Shown piece by piece: positions 17,812 to 26,583 of a stretch of DNA of 64,000 bases. Made by a program: the position numbers and the translations under genes. The notes under the pieces were generated by a model that was given only the letters and a program-made list of their open reading frames with translations, did no database searches and was not told the DNA's origin. Location of the stretch: NCBI RefSeq assembly GCF_050483325.1, contig NZ_JBCMYF010000011.1, positions 186,001-250,000 on the forward strand, read 5' to 3'. Positions within the stretch are counted from its first letter, which is position 1, and every line of letters starts with the position of its first letter. The DNA comes from Bacillus_P idriensis_A. GTDB lineage: Bacteria; Bacillota; Bacilli; Bacillales; Bacillaceae.

Positions 17812-18327
17812 TTGGAACAAGATAAAAAGAAAAAGAAGATTGGTTTTAACATTATTAAAAGTGATCCGACAGATGGCCACGGCGGCTACGGAGTCGGTGC
17901 ACTCAGCCTTGATAACATTTCACCGGTTTTCGTAGATGTAACCGAAGGGGAAGCATTTGTGGACATCGGCGCGATGCACGCAAGAAGTGTGGTTGAAAAA
18001 GGCATCAAATTTCTTCCGAACAAAGAAGATGTTCCGAACGGAAAGCCGTTCTGGCTCGTATGGGTGACTATCGACCGCAAGCCTGAGGGACCTTATTATG
18101 CAGGGGTTACAGCCTGTGAAATGACCGTCGACCGTTCGATCAGAAGGGGCTACAAATCTCTTCCGGAACATGTGAACAAAATGGATAAATCGTTAAAGCG
18201 CCACATTATGGTTGAGCATATGGATGATGCTTCAAAGGGCATTCTGATGAACTTCCTGAAAAATCATAATGCGGATATGTGGAAAAATTCCACGCAGGAT
18301 CTAAAAGCAGGGCTCGGTGAAGGGTGA
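17812..18327 (+). CDS. ywhD: YwhD family protein of unknown function
   Basis: A 171-residue soluble protein without membrane segments or signal peptide. It begins with TTG at 17812, well spaced from AGGAGGT that overlaps the ywhC stop. It is lysine-rich at the N-terminus (EQDKKKKKIGFNIIKSDPTD) and then continues as one compact domain (DGHGGYGVGALSLDNISPV, PFWLVWVTIDRKPEGPYYAG). I recognise it as the YwhD family by sequence and by its place between ywhC and pbpG as in B. subtilis, but no activity is known to me and no catalytic motif is visible. Confidence 0.88.
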   Translation: MEQDKKKKKIGFNIIKSDPTDGHGGYGVGALSLDNISPVFVDVTEGEAFVDIGAMHARSVVEKGIKFLPNKEDVPNGKPFWLVWVTIDRKPEGPYYAGVTACEMTVDRSIRRGYKSLPEHVNKMDKSLKRHIMVEHMDDASKGILMNFLKNHNADMWKNSTQDLKAGLGEG

Positions 18328-18421
18328 CAATTCTGTGACGTTTATGTGAACAAATTGTCAAATTCTTGAGCTTTAAATCGCTTATTAGTAAACTGAAAAT
18401 AGCTTATGAAGCTAGGACACG

Positions 18422-18455
18422 AAAAACCCCGGACCGTATGAGGTCCGGGGTTTTT
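18422..18455. terminator. bidirectional terminator between ywhD and pbpG
   Basis: AAAAA-CCCCGGACC-GTATGA-GGTCCGGGG-TTTTT: a perfect nine-pair stem with A run upstream and T run downstream, so it can stop transcription from both convergent genes. Confidence 0.93.
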
Positions 18456-18502
18456 CATTAAGTTAGATGTATGCTGCTGAATAAACAAAGGGTGCTTTTC
18501 TC

Positions 18503-20581
18503 CTAATCCCACCATCTCAATACCTTCTTATACCAGGTTTCATCCTGATTTTCAGCATCTTTTTCAGGCTGGGATTGATCCCCATGCTCCAAATGCTCAG
18601 TACAGTACTCTTTCGGTTCAGTTCCCCTTACAAAATAAGCAAATCGCTTAACCGGGCAATCGTCTGAGGCTAGCTTGCCTGTTTTAGGATTGATATAAAC
18701 GCCTATAACCCCTTTAGGAGGATTAAATGCTTTAACGGATTGATCTTCTAATGCTTCTTCCATAAAATCGGCCCAAATTTGTTTGGCGTAGCCTCTTTCA
18801 GCGACAAGGTCAATCGTTTTATCTTTATCATAGCCCGTCCAGATGCCTGCCGCGAGCTGCGGTGAAAAGCCGATCATCCAGCTGTCCGCTTTAGTCGTTC
18901 CCGATTTCCCTGCATACTCGCGCGACAGTTTAGGAATAATGGTGTGGCCCGTTACGGACGTATAATCATTCAATTGATCATCAAACATGCCTGTCATCAA
19001 ATGGGAGGTAACGAACGCAGCCTCTTTGTTTAACAGCTGTTCATGCTCTTTTTCATTTTGATAGATCACGTTTCCTTCTGCATCTTCCACTTTTTTAATA
19101 AATGAAGGTTCAATCTTCTTGCCTCCATTTGCAAGCATTCCGTAGCCGTTCACCATTTCACTCAATCGGACAGGTGAAGTTCCAAGAGCAAGTGATGGGA
19201 CATGTGGCAATTTACTTGTTACTCCAAAGCTTTTAGATGCCTGAATCAGCTCATCCATACCGAGAAAAAGATGAGTCTTAACGGCATAAATATTATCAGA
19301 GAGCGCGATAGCCTGAGCTAATGTGATATCGCCGTTTGCATAATACCCATTGTAATTGCTTGGTTTATAGCTTGATTTGCCATCTTCAAACGTAAATGTG
19401 TAAGGTTCGCTCCTTAATAGCGTAGAAGGGGTGAAGCCTTTATTCACGGCAGCATAATACAGAAACGGCTTCATCGTTGAGCCGGGCTGCCTTTTAGCCT
19501 GTGTTGCACGGTTGAACGTGCTTTTTTCATAATCACGTCCGCCTACAAGAGCCTTTACGCTTCCTGTTTTAGGGTCCATTGCCATGAAACCGACCTGGAT
19601 GTCAGATGCTTCATCAATGACATCTTCAATCTTATTTTCAGCGATCTTCTGCATATCGGGATCTAAAGTAGTGAAAATTCGTAAACCTCGTGTTTCGATC
19701 GTTGTCTGATCAAGATTCAGTTTCTTTGACAGCTCATTCATAACCGCATCCTGAAAATAAGGAGCAATATCTGCTGTTTTTACATCTTTCACAGAACGGT
19801 AGCTGAGAGTTTCATTGTATGCCTGATTTGCTTCTGCCTGGCTGATTATGTTTTGATTCACCATCGTTTTTAAGATAAGTTCCTGCCGGCTTTTTGCACG
19901 CTTTTCATTTTCAAGCGGGGAATAAAGGCTTGGCGCTTTTGGAATACCTGCAAGCATGGATGCTTCGCCCAAGGATAATTCACTTGCGGATTTGTCAAAA
20001 TAATAAATGGCGGCAGCCTCAATGCCATAAGCGCCATGTCCGTAATAAATCGTATTTAAATAGCCTTCTAGAATTTCTTCCTTACTGTAGTTCAGCTCAA
20101 GGCGAATCGTGTAGAAAGCTTCTGTCAGCTTGCGTTTCCAGGTTTTATCGTGGCCCAAAAACAGGTTTCGGGCATATTGCTGACTGATTGTACTCGCTCC
20201 CTGAACTTTTGCCATTGCTTTTAAATCAGCAAGAGCGGCTCCCGCGATCCGTTTATAGTCAAAGCCGTTGTGATCATAAAAATGACGGTCTTCTATCGCA
20301 ACAGCTGCCTGGGTTAAGGAAGGAGAAATTTCATCTAAATCAACCCAATACCTTTTTCCGCCGTTATGGGTTTTGCCCATCTCAGAACCATCATTTGCGT
20401 ACATAATTGAAGATTGCTGAACGGTCAGGGAAGGAGCTCCCTGCCATTTCGCCGTGAGCAAAATCGATGCAAGGACGATTGATCCCAGGAAAAAGAAGAT
20501 AAGTCCGATAAAAATAGCGGCTCGAACAGTTTTAATTGTGATTTTCAGCCGTCTGGGCGTGATGATTTCCAATTTCTCCAC
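18503..20581 (-). CDS. pbpG: class A penicillin-binding protein (transglycosylase/transpeptidase)
   Basis: A 692-residue bifunctional peptidoglycan synthase. An N-terminal membrane anchor (about residues 17-42) is followed by a GT51 glycosyltransferase domain (EDRHFYDHNGFDYKRI, QGASTISQQYARNLFL, KEEILEGYLNTIYYG) and a transpeptidase domain with the serine motif STMK (QPGSTMKPFLYYAA), SDN (ALSDNIYAV) and KSGTT. Start is GTG at 20581 behind GAGGAAACGAGG. Length and gene neighbourhood (ywhD, speE) match B. subtilis pbpG/ywhE, which is expressed in sporulation; no convincing forespore sigma promoter could be picked out here. Confidence 0.93.
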   Translation of the reverse strand: MEKLEIITPRRLKITIKTVRAAIFIGLIFFFLGSIVLASILLTAKWQGAPSLTVQQSSIMYANDGSEMGKTHNGGKRYWVDLDEISPSLTQAAVAIEDRHFYDHNGFDYKRIAGAALADLKAMAKVQGASTISQQYARNLFLGHDKTWKRKLTEAFYTIRLELNYSKEEILEGYLNTIYYGHGAYGIEAAAIYYFDKSASELSLGEASMLAGIPKAPSLYSPLENEKRAKSRQELILKTMVNQNIISQAEANQAYNETLSYRSVKDVKTADIAPYFQDAVMNELSKKLNLDQTTIETRGLRIFTTLDPDMQKIAENKIEDVIDEASDIQVGFMAMDPKTGSVKALVGGRDYEKSTFNRATQAKRQPGSTMKPFLYYAAVNKGFTPSTLLRSEPYTFTFEDGKSSYKPSNYNGYYANGDITLAQAIALSDNIYAVKTHLFLGMDELIQASKSFGVTSKLPHVPSLALGTSPVRLSEMVNGYGMLANGGKKIEPSFIKKVEDAEGNVIYQNEKEHEQLLNKEAAFVTSHLMTGMFDDQLNDYTSVTGHTIIPKLSREYAGKSGTTKADSWMIGFSPQLAAGIWTGYDKDKTIDLVAERGYAKQIWADFMEEALEDQSVKAFNPPKGVIGVYINPKTGKLASDDCPVKRFAYFVRGTEPKEYCTEHLEHGDQSQPEKDAENQDETWYKKVLRWWD

Positions 20582-20718
20582 CTCGTTTCCTCATCTGTTC
20601 TTTTTCTTTTTAATCAGTATGAGAATATTCATCTATTTTTAAACCTTCTCTATTAAAATTCTTCTTGCAATTTTGCTAGATTCATCTATACTTTTTCCTG
20701 AGGTTTTGAACTCGAATT

Positions 20719-20751
20719 TTGACGAATTGTATTTATTGATTAGGGTATAAT
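20719..20751 (+). promoter_or_regulatory. possible promoter of speE-speB
   Basis: TATAAT at 20746-20751 lies 47 bases before the speE start. The nearest good -35 (TTGACG, 20719-20724) is 21 bases away, longer than usual, so only the -10 element is convincing. Confidence 0.4.
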
Positions 20752-20798
20752 CGTAACTAGGGCTTTAAGAAAAATTGATATAGAAAGGAAGTTTTAAA

Positions 20799-21629
20799 AT
20801 GGGAGGACATTGGTTTACAGAAAAACAAACCGAGAATTTCGGCATCACGATCAAAATTAACCGCACTTTACATACAGAGCAAACAGAATTTCAAAAATTA
20901 GAAATGGTAGAAACAGAGGAGTTTGGCAACATGCTTCTTTTAGACGGCATGGTCATGACTTCACAAAGAGACGAATTTGTTTACCATGAAATGGTTGCTC
21001 ACGTTCCTTTATTTACACATCCAAACCCTGAAAACGTACTTGTAGTCGGAGGCGGAGACGGCGGGGTAATCCGTGAGATCATGAAGCATCCAGGCGTTAA
21101 AAAAGCAACGCTTGTTGATATTGACGGCAAAGTCATCGAGTACTCTAAAAAGTACTTGCCTGAAATTGCAGGGGAGCTTGAAAACGAGCGCGTTGAAGTA
21201 AAAGTGGGCGACGGTTTTATGCATATCGCAGAAAGCAACAATGAATATGATGTCATCATGGTCGATTCTACAGAGCCTGTTGGCCCAGCTGTGAACCTTT
21301 TCTCTAAAGGCTTCTACGCAGGCATCTCAAAAGCGCTTAAAGAAGACGGCATTTTTGTTGCACAATCGGATAACCCATGGTTCACACCTGACCTTATCCG
21401 CAACGTACAGCGCGATGTAAGAGAAATCTTCCCGATTACGCGTCTTTACACTGCAAACATCCCGACATATCCAAGCGGTCTTTGGACATTTACAATCGGA
21501 TCAAAAAAATATGATCCATTAGAAGTAAGCGAAGAGCGTTTCCATGAAATTGAAACAAAATACTATACAAAAGAGCTTCATAAAGCAGCGTTTGCCCTGC
21601 CTAAATTTGTAGCAGACTTAATTAAATAA
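20799..21629 (+). CDS. speE: spermidine synthase (polyamine aminopropyltransferase)
   Basis: A 276-residue cytoplasmic enzyme that transfers an aminopropyl group from decarboxylated S-adenosylmethionine to putrescine. Family motifs are present: LLLDGMVMTSQRDEFVYHEM, the nucleotide-binding VVGGGDGGVIREI, and VDSTEPVGPAVNLFSKGFY with the catalytic Asp. It starts behind AGAAAGGAAG and is followed after 16 nt by speB, so the two form the polyamine operon known from B. subtilis (agmatine to putrescine to spermidine). Confidence 0.96.
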   Translation: MGGHWFTEKQTENFGITIKINRTLHTEQTEFQKLEMVETEEFGNMLLLDGMVMTSQRDEFVYHEMVAHVPLFTHPNPENVLVVGGGDGGVIREIMKHPGVKKATLVDIDGKVIEYSKKYLPEIAGELENERVEVKVGDGFMHIAESNNEYDVIMVDSTEPVGPAVNLFSKGFYAGISKALKEDGIFVAQSDNPWFTPDLIRNVQRDVREIFPITRLYTANIPTYPSGLWTFTIGSKKYDPLEVSEERFHEIETKYYTKELHKAAFALPKFVADLIK

Positions 21630-21645
21630 TTAGGAGGGAAGACAA

Positions 21646-22527
21646 ATGCGATTTGATGAAGCCTATTCAGGCAACGTTTTTATAAAAAGCCATCCAACAT
21701 TTGAAGACAGTGAAGCAGTCCTATACGGCATGCCAATGGACTGGACTGTAAGCTACCGTCCGGGTTCAAGATTCGGTCCAGCCCGCATCCGCGAGGTTTC
21801 AATCGGCCTTGAAGAATACAGCGCGTATTTAGACCGCGAGCTTGAAGAAGTGAAGTATTATGATGCAGGCGATATTCCGCTTCCATTCGGAAATCCGCAG
21901 CGAAGCATCGATATGATTGAAGATTTCATAGATAAGCTTTTGGCTGAGGACAAGTTTCCACTCGGTATGGGAGGAGAACACCTTGTATCATGGCCTGTCA
22001 TCAAAGCGATGTACAAAAAATACCCGGATCTTGCGATTATTCATATGGACGCACATACTGATCTGCGCGAGGAGTATGAGGGAGAGCCTCTTTCTCACTC
22101 AACGCCAATCCGCAAGGCGGCTAATCTGATCGGACCATCAAATGTTTACTCGTTCGGCATTCGTTCAGGAATGAAAGAGGAATTCCAGTGGGCGAAGGAA
22201 GTCGGCATGCACATTTCTAAATTTGAAGTGCTTGAGCCTTTAAAAGAGGTGCTTCCGAAGCTTGCAGGACGTCCTGTCTATGTAACCATTGATATTGATG
22301 TCCTCGATCCGGCACACGCACCTGGCACAGGTACGGTAGATGCAGGCGGCATTACATCAAGAGAATTGCTTGCATCGATCCATGCGATTGCAAACTCAGA
22401 TATTAACGTCGTTGGCGCGGATCTTGTAGAAGTAGCTCCAATTTACGATAACTCTGAGCAGACGGCTAACACGGCTAGCAAATTAATTCGTGAAATGATT
22501 TTAGGATGGGTGCAAAAGCGTCCTTAA
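21646..22527 (+). CDS. speB: agmatinase
   Basis: A 293-residue ureohydrolase of the arginase family that hydrolyses agmatine to putrescine and urea. The manganese-binding motifs are visible: GGEHLVSWPV, HMDAHTDLR and VTIDIDVLDPAHAPGTGT. Ribosome site TAGGAGGG precedes the ATG. It supplies putrescine to the upstream spermidine synthase in the same operon, and a terminator follows directly. Confidence 0.96.
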   Translation: MRFDEAYSGNVFIKSHPTFEDSEAVLYGMPMDWTVSYRPGSRFGPARIREVSIGLEEYSAYLDRELEEVKYYDAGDIPLPFGNPQRSIDMIEDFIDKLLAEDKFPLGMGGEHLVSWPVIKAMYKKYPDLAIIHMDAHTDLREEYEGEPLSHSTPIRKAANLIGPSNVYSFGIRSGMKEEFQWAKEVGMHISKFEVLEPLKEVLPKLAGRPVYVTIDIDVLDPAHAPGTGTVDAGGITSRELLASIHAIANSDINVVGADLVEVAPIYDNSEQTANTASKLIREMILGWVQKRP

Positions 22528-22535
22528 TTTGAGGA

Positions 22536-22565
22536 GAAGCTCCAGATGTGACTGGGGCTTTTTTC
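22536..22565 (+). terminator. terminator of speE-speB
   Basis: AGCTCCAG-ATGTGA-CTGGGGCT stem (one G-T pair) followed by a run of T after the speB stop. Confidence 0.88.
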
Positions 22566-22639
22566 TTATTTTGGGATATTTAGCGAAAAGCGTATAAATA
22601 ATCCCAGAACGTCAACCATGAATACGACCCGCCGTCCTA

Positions 22640-22668
22640 TTGAACTTTTTTCATGAAATCTTTATACT
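22640..22668 (+). promoter_or_regulatory. sigma-A-like promoter of ywiB-argS
   Basis: TTGAAC (22640-22645), 17-bp spacer, TATACT (22663-22668). Predicted transcript start about 22675, 34 bases before the ywiB ATG. Confidence 0.75.
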
Positions 22669-22708
22669 GGATAAGTTAATAGCGGATACTTTAAAAGGAT
22701 GTGTCAAA

Positions 22709-23140
22709 ATGACGGCTAGTAAACCAGTACAAATTATCGTAAAAACCGAAATCAGCCAGGGGGATGATTCAGAAAACCTGGAGCTTTTTACGAGCGGTGA
22801 ACACTATGTTAAAAATAACGCCTCCTATTTAAGCTATCACGAGGAACACGAGTACGGAAAAGTAAAAACAGTCGTGAAGTTCAAAGACGACGAGGTTTTC
22901 ATTATGAGGTCCGGCTCTATTTCAATGAAACAGCGCTTTATTGAAGGCACGGAAACCATCACGAATTATCAGACACAATTCGGACAGCTTCAGCTGGAAA
23001 CCAACACTACAGCGATTTCCGTCCGCACGATGGAAGGCAAATCAAACGGCATCATTAAAGTGGATTATGAATTGCAGATTGGCGAAGAAGATTCGCATTT
23101 ACATACTTTACATATCATGTTTAGGGAGGAAAAAGGATGA
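22709..23140 (+). CDS. ywiB: DUF1934 (YwiB) family beta-barrel-like protein
   Basis: A 143-residue protein of the DUF1934/YwiB family. The ATG at 22709 is chosen: AAAAGGATG precedes it, while the longer frame back to 22640 would start inside the promoter. The sequence is mostly short beta strands with alternating polarity (KTVVKFKDDEVFIMRSGSIS, IKVDYELQIGEEDSHLHTLH), consistent with a small calycin-like barrel. Function is not known. Its stop overlaps the argS start (ATGA), so the two are co-translated. Confidence 0.88.
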   Translation: MTASKPVQIIVKTEISQGDDSENLELFTSGEHYVKNNASYLSYHEEHEYGKVKTVVKFKDDEVFIMRSGSISMKQRFIEGTETITNYQTQFGQLQLETNTTAISVRTMEGKSNGIIKVDYELQIGEEDSHLHTLHIMFREEKG

Positions 23141-24807
23141 ACATCGTTGATCAAGTAAAAGAACGGTTAAAAGGTGAAATTAAAGCGGCAGTGCTAAAGG
23201 CTGGCCTGGCAGAGGAAAGTCAAATTCCGGACGCTATTCTCGAGCTTCCTAAAGATAAAGCTCACGGAGACTATTCTACAAATATGGCGATGCAGCTTGC
23301 ACGCGTTGCTAAGAAAGCACCCCGTGCCATTGCAGAAGACATTGTTGCTTCTTTTGATAAAGGAAAAGCATCGATTGAAAAAATTGAGATCGCAGGACCG
23401 GGATTTATTAATTTTTATATGAACAACTCTTACTTAACAGATCTTATTCCATCTATTCTTCAAGCTTCCGACACTTATGGCGAGGTCAATATCGGCAACA
23501 AAGAAAAATTGCAGGTTGAATTTGTATCGGCTAATCCGACAGGAACGCTTCATTTAGGACATGCGCGCGGCGCGGCAGTCGGCGATTCTCTTTGCAACAT
23601 TCTAAGTAAAGCAGGGTATGATGTTTCACGTGAATACTACATCAATGATGCAGGAAACCAGATTAATAACCTTGCTCTTTCTGTTGAAGCCCGCTATCTT
23701 CAGGCTCTCGGACAAGATGCAGCCATGCCTGAGGATGGCTATCACGGCCAGGATATCATCGAAATCGGCAAAAAGCTTGCGGATGAATTCGGCGATCGTT
23801 TTGCAAATGAAAGCAAAGAAGAGCGTCTTGCCTTTTTCCGTGAATACGGCCTGAAATTTGAGATGGATAAATTGAAAAAAGACCTGGAAGCATTCCGTGT
23901 GCCATTTGATGTTTGGTATTCAGAAACATCCCTTTACCATAACGGCAAAATCGATCAGGCGCTTCAAGTTCTTCGTGAAAAAGGACACATTTTCGAAGAA
24001 GACGGCGCTACATGGTTCCGTTCAACTGTATTCGGAGATGACAAAGACCGTGTATTAATTAAAAATGACGGTTCTTATACGTATTTAACACCTGATATCG
24101 CGTACCACAAAGATAAGCTTGACCGCGGATTTACAAAGCTGATCAACATTTGGGGCGCAGATCATCACGGTTACATCCCGCGCATGAAGGCGGCAATTGA
24201 AGCACTTGGCTATGAAAAGAACACACTTGAGGTTGAAATTATTCAGCTAGTTCACCTATACAAAAACGGCGAGAAAATGAAAATGAGCAAACGTACAGGC
24301 AAAGCCGTTACAATGCGTGACTTGATGGAAGAAGTCGGTCTTGACGCTGTTCGCTATTTCTTCGCAATGAGAAGCGCGGATACTCATATGGACTTTGACA
24401 TGGATCTTGCCGCATCACAATCCAATGAAAACCCTGTTTTCTATGCTCAATATGCACATGCACGGATTGAAAGCATGCTGCGTCAAGGAGCAGAGCAAGG
24501 ATTATCATATGACGCTGTTCAGAATTTCACTGACATCTCATCTGAAAAAGAAATCGAACTTCTGAAAATACTGGGTGAATTCCCGCAGGCAGTGGCAGAA
24601 GCAGCAACAAAACGCATTCCGCACCGCATCACAAATTACGTGAATGATGTCGCATCTGCTCTGCACAGCTTCTATAACGCAGAAAAAGTACTGGATCCGG
24701 AAAATGAAGAGAAAAGTAAAGCGCGCCTTGCCCTAATGAGAGCAACGCAAATTACCCTTAAAAATTCATTATCGCTGATCGGTGTTTCTGCACCTGAAAA
24801 AATGTAA
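23137..24807 (+). CDS. argS: arginyl-tRNA synthetase
   Basis: A 556-residue class I aminoacyl-tRNA synthetase that charges tRNA-Arg. It has the N-terminal tRNA-recognition domain (about 1-100), the HIGH-type motif NPTGTLHLGHARGAA (about residues 132-146), the KMSKS-type motif KMKMSKRTGKAVTM, and the C-terminal anticodon-binding domain ending ITLKNSLSLIGVSAPEKM. It overlaps ywiB by four bases (ATGA) with AGGGAGG upstream, and a terminator follows. Length is normal for the family. Confidence 0.97.
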   Translation: MNIVDQVKERLKGEIKAAVLKAGLAEESQIPDAILELPKDKAHGDYSTNMAMQLARVAKKAPRAIAEDIVASFDKGKASIEKIEIAGPGFINFYMNNSYLTDLIPSILQASDTYGEVNIGNKEKLQVEFVSANPTGTLHLGHARGAAVGDSLCNILSKAGYDVSREYYINDAGNQINNLALSVEARYLQALGQDAAMPEDGYHGQDIIEIGKKLADEFGDRFANESKEERLAFFREYGLKFEMDKLKKDLEAFRVPFDVWYSETSLYHNGKIDQALQVLREKGHIFEEDGATWFRSTVFGDDKDRVLIKNDGSYTYLTPDIAYHKDKLDRGFTKLINIWGADHHGYIPRMKAAIEALGYEKNTLEVEIIQLVHLYKNGEKMKMSKRTGKAVTMRDLMEEVGLDAVRYFFAMRSADTHMDFDMDLAASQSNENPVFYAQYAHARIESMLRQGAEQGLSYDAVQNFTDISSEKEIELLKILGEFPQAVAEAATKRIPHRITNYVNDVASALHSFYNAEKVLDPENEEKSKARLALMRATQITLKNSLSLIGVSAPEKM

Positions 24808-24818
24808 GAATGAAGAAC

Positions 24819-24846
24819 GAACGGCTAACCGCCGTTCTTTTTTTTT
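24819..24846 (+). terminator. terminator of argS
   Basis: GAACGGC-TAACC-GCCGTTC stem followed by nine or more T. Confidence 0.94.
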
Positions 24847-24849
24847 GTT

Positions 24850-24965
24850 TAGGAAATGCAGCGCAAGCACCTAGATCCTCGATCACACAACGAAACCGCC
24901 CAAAAAGCCGGGACGCGGACTTTTTTTGCGGATTCTTAATTGCGTGTCGGAGAGGGCATTGAAAT
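24850..24965 (+). repeat. diverged copy of intergenic repeat family A
   Basis: This stretch of the 382-bp gap between argS and the next gene resembles the copy at about 62840-62935 (shared AAAAAG, CGGACTTTT, GATTTCTTA-like order, TCCTCG block). The match is partial and the outer stem is lost. The remaining gap (24966-25189) holds no gene or clear signal that I can see. Confidence 0.4.
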
Positions 24966-25189
24966 AACAGTATGGGGGGAAGGAGGCGTTCGAATCGTAC
25001 CCTGAAAAATCGTGAAACGATATGGAAGGGTAATCAAGTGTCTGAATCGTACCTCTTTAAACCGCTGAATCCTTTTCTTTTCCTGTAGGGGCAAATTGTT
25101 TAAGACAACATTCCGCCACCAAAAACGGGTTTAAAACCATGACAAATTGTGGTAAAAATAAAAGGATCATTAGAGAGGAGTAATACATA

Positions 25190-25585
25190 ATGGGATGTTT
25201 GAATGCACTGATAAAAATTCCGGTTACCATCGTTATAGCGGCAATCTTCTGGATGACGTTTTCTGGCATGTTGAACTTTATTTCTGCAAATGAGACAGGG
25301 AAAGCTTTTGCATGCGGTCTGTTCCTGGCAGTACTGGCAGTAATCCTTTACATGCTGTGGGGGAGAAAGCGATTAGAAATGAGGGAAAGAGTAAGTGATG
25401 CAGGTTTCTTTCTGCTTATGCTAGTTTCTTCAATCCTGCTGGCTGTCGGCACATTTAACGGTTTTGCTGAGGGTGAATGGCTGCTGGCTTCGGCTGCCGC
25501 GCTTTTCTGCCTGGTAGCTGCAGCACTGTGTATTGGTTCCTTTTTCAGCATATTTGAAAAGAAAAATGAAAATCACGGGGCATAA
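25190..25585 (+). CDS. small four-helix membrane protein, unknown
   Basis: A 131-residue hydrophobic protein starting at an ATG 10 bases after GAGAGGAG. Four membrane segments are visible (about residues 7-30, 37-57, 70-90 and 95-120), with a short basic loop WGRKRLEMRERVSD between the second and third and a charged tail EKKNENHGA. I do not recognise the family. It stands alone between argS and the convergent uvsE gene; its last codons overlap the uvsE terminator hairpin. Confidence 0.7.
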   Translation: MGCLNALIKIPVTIVIAAIFWMTFSGMLNFISANETGKAFACGLFLAVLAVILYMLWGRKRLEMRERVSDAGFFLLMLVSSILLAVGTFNGFAEGEWLLASAAALFCLVAAALCIGSFFSIFEKKNENHGA

Positions 25586-25594
25586 CCCCGTGAT
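25560..25594 (-). terminator. terminator of uvsE (overlapping the upstream convergent gene end)
   Basis: ATCACGGGG-CATAA-CCCCGTGAT (25572-25594) is a perfect stem. On the - strand it is followed by TTTTCATTTTTC, a good T tract; on the + strand no T run follows, so it mainly serves uvsE. Confidence 0.75.
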
Positions 25595-25599
25595 CTTAC

Positions 25600-26556
25600 C
25601 TACCAATTAATCGAACCGCCGCTCAGCCTTTTGACCCCCCGGATAGCTGAAATTTCCTCAACCAGCCTTAAAGCGGCCCGGTCCTTTTGCTTTGCCTCAA
25701 TCATGAAATCGCAATCCATTTCCATCTCCTTCAGTTTTTTCAGCAAGGGCATAATAAAATTCAGATCAACATAATCAGCATGGCTTCTGAATTCTTTTTC
25801 AGATTTAGGAGAGGAAACATGGATTTTAGGCTTGGCCTGTCTGCCTTCCCATGTTTTCGCAAACCGCACAAGCAGTTCCTCTAAATCATCTTCATCCGAT
25901 TTGTTTGCACAGTAGTGATGATAGTCAAACATAAGCGGAATACCTTCATTTTCACAGATGGCAAGCGTTTCAGAAGTTGTGTATGTTTTGTCATCATTTT
26001 CAAGGGTCATTCGCTGCTTGATGTCCTCAGGGAGAGCTTTAATATTGCTGTAAAAACGCTCAGTCGCTGTGTCTTTATTCCCATAGGCACCGCCGACGTG
26101 AATGTTAATGAAACCTTCTTTTTCAAGTCCCATCCCTTTTAGAAGATCATAATGGTACTGCATATCGATTACTGCGTTTTCCGTAATATGCGGCTTATCG
26201 CTTGTAAATAATGTGAACTGATTTGGATGAAAGCTGGTTCTCAAACCATTTTTCCGGACCAGATCGCCGATTTCTTTTAAAAGATCGGAAAACGGAGTGA
26301 TGAAATCCCATTTCACATCTGGATGAGTGGCAAGCGGCACAAGGGATGATGAAAACCGGTAAAGCTCAATTTGATGTGCAATATTGTAATGAATCATCCG
26401 CAGAGTATGCTCCAGATTCTGTTCTGTCACCGACAGGAGCGCGTTAGTTCGAGCCTCTCCATCAAGCTTTGAATAACGGGCATACGTCAAGGTTTTTGCA
26501 GGAGAGCAGTCCCACAGGTTTAATGCATTTGAAACGTAGCCAAAACGAATAAACAT
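25600..26556 (-). CDS. uvsE: UV damage endonuclease
   Basis: A 318-residue UvsE/UVDE-type endonuclease that nicks DNA 5' of UV photoproducts in an alternative excision repair path. It is a TIM-barrel metal enzyme; typical segments are MFIRFGYVSNAL, LRTSFHPNQFTLFTS, GFINIHVGGAYGNKD, TLENDDKTYT and PLMFDYHHYCANK, with His/Asp/Glu metal ligands in them. ATG start at 26556 behind AAAAGGAGCG. It is 27 nt downstream of clsB on the same strand, forming an operon as in B. subtilis (ywjE-ywjD). Confidence 0.95.
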   Translation of the reverse strand: MFIRFGYVSNALNLWDCSPAKTLTYARYSKLDGEARTNALLSVTEQNLEHTLRMIHYNIAHQIELYRFSSSLVPLATHPDVKWDFITPFSDLLKEIGDLVRKNGLRTSFHPNQFTLFTSDKPHITENAVIDMQYHYDLLKGMGLEKEGFINIHVGGAYGNKDTATERFYSNIKALPEDIKQRMTLENDDKTYTTSETLAICENEGIPLMFDYHHYCANKSDEDDLEELLVRFAKTWEGRQAKPKIHVSSPKSEKEFRSHADYVDLNFIMPLLKKLKEMEMDCDFMIEAKQKDRAALRLVEEISAIRGVKRLSGGSINW

Positions 26557-26583
26557 ATGACGCTCCTTTTCCTCATGAAATTT

